A program made the translations under genes and the position numbers. Positions 53,411-64,000 of a stretch of 64,000 nt of DNA are shown here, in pieces (the stretch's first letter is position 1; each line of letters starts with the position of its first letter). This DNA is from Torymus aiolomorphi (taxonomy: Eukaryota > Arthropoda > Insecta > Hymenoptera > Torymidae): the NCBI GenBank assembly GCA_036365515.1, contig CM070874.1, forward strand, positions 167,895,297-167,959,296, given 5' to 3'. Under the pieces are notes generated by a model. It ran no database searches. It was not told the origin of the DNA and saw only the letters and a program-made list of their open reading frames with translations.

Positions 53411-53591
53411 GTCCGTATAAGTACCGTTCCCATTAAGAATGCGTCCGCATACGTAACCTTTGAGATATATATATATATATATATTCAGATATATTTTCAG
53501 ATAAGTAGCAAACTTTTATTATAAAATAAAAAAAATAATGTTATTAATATAAGTATTGTTACTTTGTGAAATCTTTTTTTTTTTGTTACAG

Positions 53592-53623
53592 ATTATATCA
53601 GAACAAGGATAATTGACAAGTAG
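53592..53623 (+). CDS. Possible short terminal exon of the kinase
   Basis: A strong acceptor (T-tract then GTTACAG) precedes 53592. Joined in phase to the exon ending at 48251, it would add DYIRTRIIDK and stop at 53621-53623. The usual PFTAIRE kinase tail beyond LPD was not found in the window, so this may be an alternative last exon, or the acceptor may serve another transcript. Confidence 0.35.
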
Positions 53624-53675
53624 ATTATGATTAAATAGTTTGGAATATATAGAAGAGTTCAAAATCATTATTATT

Positions 53676-53850
53676 ATGCATTATGCATTAAGGCCACCAA
53701 AAGATTATGTTCAAGTCTGTCAAAGAACGCAACCTCCTGTAGTAGAAAAAAAAAGAAATACTGTTGTAGATAATATTCCTCTAGCAGAGCCTCGTTCTAC
53801 TTTACGGTGTTTTAATTATGGATGCTTTACTGGCCCTACGATTTCTAAAG
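53676..53850 (+). CDS. Possible exon of unknown protein
   Basis: Starts ATG in MHYALRPPKDYVQVCQ and continues through RTQPPVVEKKRN, VDNIPLAEPRSTLRCFNYGC and FTGPTISK to a donor AAAG/GTAAAC at 53850/53851. Codon composition looks protein-like against the AT-rich surroundings, and it could share the acceptor at 53592 as a first coding exon after a short 5' UTR. No domain recognised. It may belong to the kinase locus or to a separate gene running rightward. Confidence 0.35.
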
Positions 53851-53879
53851 GTAAACTAGCATTATTAAAACCCGGAAAT

Positions 53880-54360
53880 AGTGATATATAAGATTTTCTT
53901 AGATTATTATTAAAAGTGCATCATGCTCAAGTATTTTTTATTTTACATTACATTAATTCTTTCAGGTTCAGACCTCATTTCATTTTTTGCTTTAAGTTCA
54001 CATACTGCTTGAAAAAGACATTAACATAAAAACACACTAAAAATTGCTGAAGTCCATTGCATATCAACAATGCGTCAAGAAATGGATTACCACGAATTTT
54101 AATAATAGTGACATTAAGTAGTGACATTAAGTGATGATTCTTTATTTTGAAAAAACAACACGCAAAGATATTAGCAACCTGTTTAGATTGTATTTTCATA
54201 AATAACTTTAATGTTAGTAGTTTAAGTTAGATAAAATTTCCTCAGATTATTAAAAGTGCATCGTGCTCAAGTATTTTTTAATACATTATTACAATGCGTC
54301 TAAGAATGGCCAAGAATTTTAATAATAGTGCTGACATTAAGTAGTGACATTAAACTACAA
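53880..54360 (+). repeat. Diverged direct duplication of about 350 bp
   Basis: AGATTATTA-TTAAAAGTGCATC(A/G)TGCTCAAGTATTTTTTA occurs at about 53893 and 54243, and AATTTTAATAATAGTG-ACATTAAGTAGTGACATTAA at about 54093 and 54318, so a segment is duplicated in tandem. Confidence 0.65.
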
Positions 54361-54974
54361 CTAAGATGTTTTAGATTTTATAAAAGCAAGAGAATCAGGT
54401 GATATAAAGATTTGAATTGTAATTCTGAGAATTTGTACTTTTTTCTTTTATTCCTTGCGATAGCTACAAAGAAAAAATATATTATTGTTATCTTTTTAAC
54501 AACTTTAAATTCTCTGTTGAAATACTAATAAAATTTTAATGTTTTTATCCAAACAATCTTGCTCTCAACAACTGTCCAACTCTCTACAAAGAACTTGACT
54601 GAAAGATTAAATGTTTTTTTGAAACATTTATAATAAACACTTTTAAAAACTCTCTTAAAGTATTTTTTAAAACCCAAAAAAGTTGTGAAATCAATAAAGT
54701 GTAATTTTGTACTTAATAAACATTATTTATAATGTACTTTTACTCTTAAAAAGTTGTGAAATCTCTCTAAAAAATTTTTTTACAAAAGTAAAAACTTATA
54801 AGCAAGAATAAGTTCGGTTACTATTCTACATAGTTTTATACTTAACAAACATAATTATTAAACCCCCCACCCTTTTTTTCCCCCCCCCCCCCCCCCCCCC
54901 CTCTCCCTCTCTCTCTGTACCAAAAACTTTCATGAGAGCTTAAATATTTTTTCAAAACAATCAACACGTTCTTT

Positions 54975-57300
54975 AAAAAACTAATTTTTTAAATATATTC
55001 TAACAACACAATTTTTCTATAGTCCTTTTATTTATTCTGATCTCATCTATTCAGTAAGCACTCTCTACAAATGGTAATAATTTTTTTCATGACTGTACAA
55101 ATAATAATATTGTTAATAAAACTTTCTACGAAAGTATAAAATAAGGCAAGTATAGAAATTTTTTCTGTATAATCTATAAAATAATATTTCTGATTTTTTA
55201 AAAGAAGTCAAATAAATACTATATTAAAAGAAGTCTTTTACGTCTTTGAGTCAATGTATGCTCAACAAATTATATGTAAGTACATTCAAATTGTTCACTG
55301 CAAATCAAACAAACGAAAGTTGTGAAATCAATTATCGATAGTCAAGTAATGCAAACCCATTCTCCGAAAAACTGTATGACTATTTTCTCAGAAATGTATT
55401 CAAATTTCTTCATTCTTCTATACAAATTAAACACAAGAAAGTACTGAAATCAATTAATTATAGTCAAGTACCGGCCATAAGAACTTTTCGTACCTCGCCT
55501 GTAAAATTACATTTTACGCCCACATTGTAACTTCAAAATTATTCAGCTAGCGGCCATAAAGTACTACATAACGCCCAGAGGCCCAATAGCTCACACACTC
55601 CTACAAAACTTTATAGTACCTACGTACTTTACGCCCGTGTGGGCGAAAATTATTTTAATTATATAATTATAATGCCTTCTTTTTATTTCTAAAATTCATA
55701 AGAATTTTTTCAGGTATTTAGGAAAAGTGAAAGCCTATATAAAAAACTTACATAGTTATCAACACATCACTATTTTTCATTATTCCTCCTCAATTTTGAA
55801 CTTTCTATAATATTACGCATCTTTGAAGGACAAGAGAAGTCTAGAGCTGCTCTAGCAGGGGTCCTCCGATCTCCCGTACATACTTGGCGGGCCCGACGGT
55901 TTGCAGTTCATGGTGTAAGGCATGGCCATTTTCATATAAATATTCATATGTTTAAAGATCAGATAAAATGTATAAATGGGTTGCTTCTATATATTAATTA
56001 ATGATCTATGAATCTATCATTCTGCTCTTAAACAAAAAGTACACACCCGCGAGAAAATATCATATGAGATCTCATAATACGTAAAATTGCATATGACATC
56101 ACATATAAGATCTCATACGAGATATGCGCTGTCCAAAATTCTCATATGAGAGCTTATATGATATTTACACGGGGGGAAAGGGTATAACATATGTTGCTTA
56201 TAAAACGATTAGTAAAATGTAAAGAGCTTTTGTGCAGGCTATAAATTTATATGAATTTTTTATTTTATTCTAGTTTTAAAAGGACGGACACAAGGAAAAA
56301 TATGTTGGACTTCTACGTATAAATATTGTTAATGCATTTATGCAAAAATTTAGTATTCTACATTTAAGTAGCCCACCGGTAATGCAAACCGTCGGGCCGG
56401 CCAAGTATGTACGGGAGATCGGAGGACCACCCCTTCTAGAGCTTTAGACTTCTCTTGTCCTTCGAAGATGCGTAATATTATAGAAAGTTCAAAATTGAGG
56501 AGGAATAATGAAAAATAGTGATGTGTTGGTAACTATGTAATTTTTTTATATAGGCTTTGACTTTTCGTAAATACCTGAAAAAATTCTTATGAATTTTAGA
56601 AATAAATAGAAGGCATTATAGTTATATAATTAAAATAACTTTCGCCCATAATGGCGTAAAGTACGTAGGTACTATAAAGTTTTGTAGGAGTGTGTGAGCT
56701 ATTGGGCCTCTGGGCGTTATGTAGTACTTTATGCCCGCTGGCTGAATAATTTTGACGTTAAAATCTGGGCGTAAAATGTAATTTTACAGGCGAGGTACGA
56801 AAAGTTCTTATGGCCGGTACTTGACTCTAATTAATTGATTTCAGTACTTTCTTGTGTTTAATTTGTATAGAAAAGAAAGAAATTTGAATACATTTCTGAG
56901 AACATAGTCATACAGTTTTTCGGAGAATGGGATTGCATTACTTGACTATCGATAATTGATTTCACAACTTTCGTTTGTTTGATTTGCAGTGAACAATTTG
57001 AATGTACTTACATATAATTTGTTGAGCTTACATTGACTCAAAGAAGTAAAAGACTTTTTTTACTATAGTATTTATTTGACTTCTTTTAAAAAATCAGAAA
57101 TATTATTTTATAGATTATACAGAAAAAATTTGATAATATATTATTTGTACAGTAAATATTATTATTTGCACAGTCATGAAAAAAATTATTACTATTTGTA
57201 GAGAGTGCTTATTGAATAGATGAGATCAGAATAAATAGAAGGACTATAGACAATTTGTGTTGTTAGAATATATTTAAAAAATTAGTTTTTTAAAAATATA
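54975..57300. repeat. 2.3-kb palindrome (foldback element)
   Basis: The left arm 54975-55915 is mirrored by 56385-57300. Landmarks: AGTCCTTTTATTTATTCTGA, CATACAGTTTTTCGGAGAATG, GTACCGGCCATAAGAACTTT, CTGGGCGTTATGTAGTACTTT, and GATCTCCCGTACATACTTGG at the inner ends. Mismatches and small indels are scattered. The 470-bp loop (55916-56384) holds ATGAGATCTCAT-type short palindromes. No open transposase. Confidence 0.88.
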
Positions 57301-57668
57301 GTTACACATTTAAATTATAATATAAAATTATTCTTTATTATATTTGTTTCTATGTTATTATTAACAAATACAATTGATTATGAATTTAACGTTAAAAAGT
57401 CGTGGAGGGACTGCGTTCAAATATAACGGTAACGCCTATATAATATAAGCAGATACATATATATTTATGTTTTATGTTAGTTTCCAGGACATTCCAGATG
57501 TTTAACGTTGGTTTCGGGGACATTTGTTAGTTTTGGGGACAGTCCCTGAATCTACATATGTTTAACGTCGGTTTTGAGGACATCGGCCCCCATAAGAGAC
57601 ATTATTTCTTTAGTCACGTATAGGTATATAGTAACATGGGGTCCTGGGAACTAACGTTATACAAGTAT

Positions 57669-58144
<476 letters not shown>

Positions 58145-58384
58145 TTCTCGAAAGGGGTTTATAAAGCCCGTTTTTTTATATATAGGGGTTTATCGAGCCC
58201 GATTTTGATTATGCAGCCCGGGCTTCATAATATTTCTAAATATAGGGGTTTATGCGGCCCGACCTAGGGTCTATAACCCCAGGGTCCATTATTTCTTTAG
58301 TCACTTGCCATAGGGAACTCTCGGCTTTAGGTACTAATATACAGGGTTGGGCTTCATAAACCCCGATAAGTGTGTGTATATGTG

Positions 58385-58390
<6 letters not shown>
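58145..58390. repeat. Short degenerate repeats between two AC tracts
   Basis: Phrases of the type ATAGGGGTTTAT-GCCCG recur about four times at roughly 50-60 bp. Confidence 0.5.
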
Positions 58391-58447
<57 letters not shown>

Positions 58448-58458
58448 ACACACACACA

Positions 58459-58516
<58 letters not shown>
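58391..58516. repeat. (AC)n microsatellite
   Basis: About 60 AC units with interruptions at about 58442 and 58459. It abuts the left end of the compound unit 58520-63915, whose right end abuts a further AC tract at 63921. Confidence 0.95.
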
Positions 58517-58518
<2 letters not shown>

Positions 58519-58559
58519 GACTTAAAGTCCCGGGACCCTCATATAACTTGGAAAATAAG

Positions 58560-59330
58560 AGTCCCACAGAAAAACGTCCAATACAATATTTGTAGGATTT
58601 TTCCCTAGCTATCAGATGGTGACCTTGGATTTGCCTTTTACTATGACCTTGACGGTTATTCCAAGGTCAAAGTAATTTTTCTAAATAGGAACACCTATTT
58701 TTCACATTTGAAATAAAAATAGGAGAGAATTTTACGTCCAGATATGGCTTTAATACTTCCAAACTTGACCTCTGCAGGTCAAACTAACTGTCATTTACAG
58801 AAAGGCATAATAATACGAGAAGTACGAGTCGCAACAAAAAATGTCCAATACAATATTTGTAGGATTTTTCCCTAGCTATCAGATTGTAACCTTGGATTTG
58901 ACCTTGACCACGACCTTGACGGTTATTCCAAGGTCAGTCATTTTTTTGACATTTTTGACCTTTTTTTCTGCTCAAAAAGAGCGGAGATTTTTACCTCTGG
59001 ATATGAGCTTGAGTCCTTCCAAATTGGACCTCTAAAGTTAACCTGTCATTTATGAATTGGCATAATAACACGAGAATTACGAATCGCAACCAAAAATGTC
59101 TAATACAACATTTAAATTTTTCCCTAGCTATCAAATCAGGTGACCTTGTATTTGACTTTCACCATGATCTCGAAGGTGATTTCAAGGTCAAGGTAATTTT
59201 ATAAAATGGAAAACCCTATTTTTGATATCGGAAATAAAAAAAGCAGAGAATTTGACATCCCGATATGCTCTTGAGTACTCCCAGATTTGACCTTTGAAGG
59301 TCAAACTCACCGTCATTTATGGAAGATCAT
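58560..59330 (+). repeat. Three direct repeats of about 260 bp, TGACCTTG-rich (left end)
   Basis: Units start at about 58576, 58843 and 59098 with GTCCAATACAATATTTGTAGG-like sequence, followed by TTTTCCCTAGCTATCA, a run of TGACCTTG/CAAGGTCA motifs, a TATTTT spacer, GACCTCT-GGTCAAA and ATAATAACACGAGAA. Confidence 0.85.
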
Positions 59331-59385
59331 AATAACATACGATACAATATGCCTGTCGATGCAAACGAAGACTAAGCATTTTTGT

Positions 59386-61520
59386 AGCCAGTTAAGGGAA
59401 GACCAAGCAATGTTCAGGAAGTTAAGGCAACACCGATCAATGTCCAGCAAGTTAAGGCTAGACCAAGCCATATTGTCAGTTAAGGGAAGAATGAGCTACG
59501 TCCAGCCAGTTAAGGCAAGACAGAGCAATGTCCAGCCAGCTAAGGCAAGACCGAGCAATGTCCAGCCCGTTAAGGCAAGACCCTGCCATATTCAGCCAGT
59601 TAAGGCAACACCGATCAATGCTTAGTCAGCTAAGGCAAGACCGAGTAATGTCCAGCCAGTTAAAGTAAGACAGAGCAATGTCCAGCCAGTTAAGGCAAGA
59701 CTGAGCCATATTCAGCCACTTAAGGGGGCACCGATCAATGTCCAGCCAGCTAAGGCAAGACCAAGCAATGTCCATCCAGTTAAGGCAAGACAGAGCAATG
59801 TCCAGCCAGTTAAGGCAAGACCGAGCCATATTCAGCCAGTTAAGGCAGCACCGATCAATCTCCAGCAAGCCAAGGCAAGACCGAGAAATGTCCAGTCGGT
59901 TAAGGCCAGACCGAGTCATATTCAATCAGTTAAGGAAATAATGAGCTATGTCAAGCCAGTTAAGGCTAGACCGAGCAATGCCCAGCCAGTTAAGGCCACT
60001 CCGAGTCATATTAAATCAGTTGAGGGACGAATGAGCTATGTCCAGCCAGTTAGTGCAAGAGCGAGCAATGACCAGCCAGTTAAGGCCAGACCGAGCCATA
60101 TTCAGTCGGGTAAGGGAAGAATGGACCATGTCGAGCCAGTTAAGGCAAGGCCGAGCAATGTCCAGCCAGTTAAAGCAAGGCAGATCAATGTCCAGCCAGT
60201 TAAGGGAAAACCGAGCCACATTCAGCCAGTTAAGGCAACACCGATCAATGTCCAGCCAGCTAAGGCAAGACCGAGCAATGTTCAGCCAGTTAAGGCAAGA
60301 CAGAGCAATGTCCAGCCAGTTATGGCAAGTCCGAGCCATATGCAGGTAGTTAAGGCAACACCGATCAATGTCCAGCCAGCTAAGGCAAGATCGAGCAATG
60401 TCCAGCCAGTTAGGGCAAGACAGAGCAATGTCCAGCCAATTAAGGCAAGACCGAGCCATATTCATCCACTTAAGGCAGCACCAATCAATGTCCAGCCAGC
60501 TAAGGCAAAACCAAGCAATGTTCAGCCAGTTAAGGCCAGACCGAGTCATATTCAATCAGTTAAGGGAAGAATCAGCTATGTCCAGCCAGTTAAGGAAAGA
60601 CCGAGATATGCCCAGACAGTTAAGGCAAGATCGAGCAACGTCCAGCCAGTTAAGGTCAGTCCGAGCCATATTCAGTCAGTTAATGGAATAATGAGCTATG
60701 TCCAGCCTGTTTAGGCAAGACCGAGCAATGTCCATCCAGTTAAACAAGACAGAGCAATGTCCATCCAGTTAAAACAAGACAGAGCAATGTCCAGCCCGTT
60801 AAGGCAAGATCGAGCCATATTAAGCGAATCAAGGCAACACCGATTAATGTCCAGTCAGATAAGGCAAGACCGAGCAATGCCCAGCGAGTTATGGCAAGCC
60901 AGAGCAATGTCCAGCCAATTAAGGCAAGACCGAGCCATATTCAGCCACTTAAGGCAGCACCGATCAATGTCCAGCCAGTTAAGGCCAGACCGAGCCATGT
61001 TCAGTCAGTTAAGGGAAGAATGAGCTATGATCAGCCAGTTAAGGCAAGACCGAGCAATTTCGAGCCATTTAAGGCAAGGCAGAGCAATGTCCAGCCAGTT
61101 AAGGTAAGACAAGGCAATGTCCAGCCAGTTAAGGCAAGACCGATCAATGTCCAGCCAGCTAAGGTCAGACCGAGCAATTTCCAGCCAGTTAAGTCCAAAC
61201 CGAGTCATATTCAATCAGTTAAGGAAAGAATGTCCCGCCAGTTAAGGCAAGACCGAGCAATATCCAGCCAGTTAAGGCCAGACCGAGCCATCTTCAGTCA
61301 GTTAAGGGAAGAATGAGTTATGTCCAGCCAGTTAAGGCAAGGCCGAGCAATTTCCAGCCAGTTAAGGCAAGAGAGAGCAATGTCCAACCCGTTAAGGCAA
61401 CACCGATCAGTGTCCAGCCAGCTAAGGCAAAGCCGAACGATGTCCAGCCAGTTAAGGCCAGACCGAGCCATATTCAGTTACTTAAGGGAAGAATGAGCTA
61501 TGTCTAGTCAGATAAGGTAA
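59386..61520 (+). repeat. 30-bp minisatellite, about 71 units
   Basis: The consensus CAATGTCCAGCCAGTTAAGG plus CAAGACCGAG repeats every 30 bp for 2.1 kb. Variant units (ACCGATCAATG, ACAGAGCAATG, CCGAGCCATATTCAG, AGAATGAGCTATG) recur in order; ACCGATCAATG returns every 120 bp in several stretches, showing a four-unit higher-order period. Because 30 is divisible by three and the unit has no stop in several frames, long open frames occur on both strands, encoding for example the decapeptide NVQPVKARPS. There is no start context, signal or domain, so coding is unlikely. Confidence 0.92.
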
Positions 61521-61550
61521 GATTGTCGCTTTCTATCTGACTTGATATTA

Positions 61551-62681
61551 AAAAAATGCCATAACATTGTTGCAATAAGTGCTCAAACAGTTTACCGTCA
61601 GTTTCCTGACAGTAACCCAATCGGTTATAAAAACTATTAATAGCATTTTGAAAGTACTCTGCAAGAATCAAGGCACATTCATCAATTATTCTTTGACGAA
61701 ATTTGTCTAAGTTTTGTGGCTTTATTTTACAAACTTGATCTTTCAAGTAACCTCACAAAAAGTAGTCCAGAGGATTTATGTCAGGTGATCTGGCTGGCCA
61801 TTCAATGTAGCCTCTGCGTCCTATCCATCGCTCAGCAAACATACGTTCAAATACTGACGAACGTGACTTCCATAGTGCGGTGCAGCGCCATCCTGCTGAA
61901 ACGACGTATGTTGAAAGTTCGCCCCTGTTATCTCTATGATTCTGGGAACGATTTGCATTCGAAGCATGTTTTCATACTGAATCGCATTTAAATTGCCATC
62001 TATAAAAAAGGGACCAATTATTTGATTATTTAATATTCCATCCCAAACATTTAATTTTTTTGGGTACTGGGTATTGTCCTCCCGCATCCAAAAAGGATTT
62101 TCTTCAGCCCAATACCTACAATTATGCCTATTTAAATTACCATTTAATTGTATTGTAGCTTCGTCGGAAAAAATTACTTTTGATGGAAAGTTAGGATTTT
62201 CATTGATTCTAAACATCATATCCCCACAAACCTCAATTCTTCGATCGAAATCATCTTCGTTCAACTCGTGAACAAGTCTAATTTTGAATGGATGAAATTT
62301 ATTTTTCTTTCATATCTTATGAACAGAAAATGTGCTTATTTCATGATGTTGAGAGGCTCTACGAATAGTGCTATGAGGATCTTCTGTAAACGTTAATAAC
62401 ACGTCCAATGTCTTCTCATAATTTGTTGCGACTTTCGGTCTTCCAGAACGAGGACGATCTTTCACACTTCCTGTTTCTTCGAACTGTCGGATAGTTCGTT
62501 CGACTGTGGATTTTGAAATCTGATCTAAACCCATCCTAAATGTTGGGTTAAAGATAGTTTTCACTTGAATGTAAGATCGGATAACCTCATCCCTCCCTCT
62601 GATCATCAAAGGCGATATTCTTTCTCTTTCACTAAGACGGTGCATGTTAGTAAAAGAGAAGAATAATACAGGTAAAAACAA
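61551..62681 (-). pseudogene. Tc1/mariner-superfamily transposase, broken
   Basis: Minus-strand reading from 62681. The N-terminal helix-turn-helix part contains SKSTVERTIRQFEETGSVKDRPRSGRP (in two pieces STVERTIRQF and GSVKDRPRSGRP) and stops at an in-frame TGA after SVHKI (62310). It continues in the same frame: KVIFSDEATIQLNG (first Asp), NCRYWAEENPFW, KLNVWDGIL, IIGPFFIDGNLN, and FQQDGAAPHYG (second Asp). A one-base shift near 61825 follows, then RWIGRRGYIEWPARSPDINPLDYFL (third acidic residue in PLDYFL), with TGA in place of the expected Trp codon at 61757, and the tail KPQNLDKFRQRIIDEC ... LGYCQETDGKLFEHLL. The catalytic residues remain but at least three lesions block expression. Confidence 0.85.
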
Positions 62682-62689
62682 AGACCACT

Positions 62690-63240
62690 AAAGCAGCTAA
62701 GTTATAACGCGAATACTCTTTACTATCCTACAGCAACTATCCTAAAAAGGACTATCGAAAGATCAATCACAATGGACCTACAAAAGACCGTTAAGTATGC
62801 TGGAAAATAATGTTGGAGAAACAGGCAGGCTGAAACGCATATGGACTTACTATCTTAGAAAGTTCAGTTGAAACGATTATAAGATTTTATTTAGCCAACT
62901 AATCTTAAAGGCTATCGAAGACATAACAATTGAAGCGAAAAATTGTAAACTGGTTTGAGAACAACTTGAGAAAATGGTTTATGGAAATATTGGTGACTGA
63001 TGCCAACTAATTGCTTTTGGTGTTCAAAAGTGATTGCAAGTAGTCACCTACGGTCATACTTGATCAACGTGGGTACAAACACGGTCATGGTTGGTCATTG
63101 ATTTCTATTAGAGATCGAACACGGTCATTGATGATCATTTTCGGTTGCTACTGGTAAAAAATAAACGAAAGTGGTAAATATGGATGAAATGGATGATTGT
63201 CAGTTACTAGTGGTCAAAGGTATGGAGCTCTATTCAAAAA
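62690..63240. other. Interior of the 58.5-63.9 kb unit, no gene seen
   Basis: AT-rich, with a few short phrases of the type GGTCATTGATGATCATTTTCGG repeated near 63085-63145. No coding motif. Confidence 0.4.
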
Positions 63241-63244
63241 ATCA

Positions 63245-63890
63245 CCATGAACAGGTAATGACCTCCAAGGTCATGGTTGGTCCAGATAAAATCTTACGGC
63301 ACCGTTTGATAACTAGGGGAAAATTCCAGTATTTGATTTGATGGATGTAACATTTGTATCCATCAAATTTTATGAATGACAGCTTGACCTTTAGAGGTTG
63401 AATTTGTAAGAACTCAAAAGTCATTCGGACGTAAAATTCTCTGCTTCTTTGTATTTCCAACGTTAAAAATAGGATTTTCCATTTTAAAAATTGACCTTGA
63501 CCTTGAAATCACCTTCAATATCATGGTCAAGGTCAAATACAAGCTCGCCATCTGATAGCTAGGGAAAAATCCTACAATTATTGTATTGAACATTTTTTTT
63601 TGCAACTCGTGCTTCTCCTATTATTATGCCTTTCTGTAAATGTCTGTTAGTTTGATCTGCAGAGGTCAAATTTGGAAGTATTAAAGTCATATCTGGACGT
63701 AAAATTCTCTGCTCTTTTTATTTCCAATTTCAAAAATAGGGGTTACTATTTTTAAAAAATGACTGACCTTGGAATAATCGTCAAGGTCATGGTCAAGGTC
63801 AAATCCAAGGTCACTATCTGATAGCTAGGGAAAAATCCTACAAATATTGTATTGGACATTTTTCTGTGGGACCCTTATTTTGCATGTTAT
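63245..63890 (-). repeat. Inverted TGACCTTG-rich repeats (right end)
   Basis: About two and a half units of the same repeat as 58560-59330 in opposite orientation, ending TCCTACAAATATTGTATTGGAC. Includes TCAAGGTCATGGTCAAGGTC near 63780-63800. Confidence 0.85.
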
Positions 63891-63920
63891 TTGAGAGTCC
63901 CGGGACTTTTCTAACATTCT

Positions 63921-63968
63921 ACACACACACACACACACACACGCGCGCGCGCGCACGCATGCACGCGT
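63921..63968. repeat. Short (AC)n/(GC)n simple tract
   Basis: About ten AC units followed by GCGCGC and GCACGCATGCACGCG, at the right edge of the compound unit. Confidence 0.9.
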
Positions 63969-64000
63969 AAAAAAAGACAAATGTTGTCGACTTAAGTACG

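Larger units (their letters stand above)
48252..53591 (+). other. Probable 5.3-kb kinase intron filled with repeats
   Basis: Runs from the donor GTAAGT at 48252 to the acceptor TTTTTTTTTTTTGTTACAG at 53591. It contains a 120-bp hairpin, the TIR element 48804-49770, the minus-strand gypsy relic, and AT, GA and TA simple repeats. That the two sites are joined is inference. Confidence 0.45.
58520..63915. mobile_element. 5.4-kb unit bounded by inverted TGACCTTG-rich arrays
   Basis: The left end AGTCCCGGGAC, then ATAAGAGTCCCACAGAAAAACGTCCA, is mirrored at the right (TGGACATTTTTCTGTGGGACCC... AGTCCCGGGAC), and the adjoining 255-267 bp repeats run inward from both ends in inverted orientation. The interior holds the 30-bp minisatellite and a decayed transposase. 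Both outer ends touch AC tracts. Whether the unit ever moved as a whole is unknown. Confidence 0.6.

Noticed and set aside
59941..60714. 257-codon plus-strand frame of decapeptide repeats, and antisense frames such as 60016-60555
   Set aside because: The 30-bp unit is free of stops in several frames on both strands, so openness is automatic. No start context, signal peptide or domain was seen.

Overview
The window is animal nuclear DNA, most likely from an insect. It has introns with clear splice sites, a PFTAIRE-type cyclin-dependent kinase exon, mariner and Tc1-like DNA transposons, a non-LTR element, Ty3/gypsy-type retrotransposons, Penelope-like elements, long (AC)n/(GT)n tracts and many foldback repeats. 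No operons, rRNA, convincing tRNA or CRISPR array were seen. The order within insects cannot be fixed by eye.

Only one host gene is recognised with confidence: a plus-strand exon at 47707-48251, the C-terminal half of a CDK14/Eip63E-like kinase. A strong splice acceptor at 53591/53592 could give it a short terminal exon. The 5.3-kb interval between them holds an inverted-repeat element and a decayed minus-strand gypsy pol.

1-6.1 kb: small palindromic repeats, a decayed minus-strand LINE 3' end, and a 1.45-kb solo LTR (TG...CA, AGAT target duplication) sitting inside that LINE. 6.1-43.1 kb is best read as one decayed gypsy-type retrotransposon opened up by later insertions. Its 5' LTR (6135-6907) carries a 144-bp MITE. 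Its leader carries a Penelope-like element (7.0-13.4 kb), which itself holds a second Penelope element as a head-to-head palindromic dimer (7735-11357). The gypsy gag-pol follows (14.2-19.2 kb). Its 3' LTR is split: the first half ends at about 19550 and the second half resumes at about 42784.

The roughly 23.2 kb between the two LTR halves is a compound inverted-repeat structure. From the outside in it has: a TTAA-flanked MITE; terminal arms (left arm interrupted by a 2.2-kb foldback element); inner arms with matching unique sequence and matching minisatellites; and a core array of about 174-bp satellite units that changes orientation once. The right arm also carries two mariner elements that abut and share a single TA. 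One has an intact D,D34D transposase; the other has a frameshift and has lost its third catalytic Asp.

43-64 kb: further TIR-bounded elements, a set of hairpins with similar tips, the kinase exon, a 2.3-kb palindrome (54975-57300), a 460-bp (AC)n tract, and a compound unit (58520-63915) bounded by inverted arrays rich in TGACCTTG/CAAGGTCA motifs, enclosing a 2.1-kb minisatellite of 30-bp units and a dead Tc1/mariner-type transposase.

All boundaries were read by eye. Homologies between copies inside the window are direct observations; family names rest on conserved motifs and were not checked against any database.
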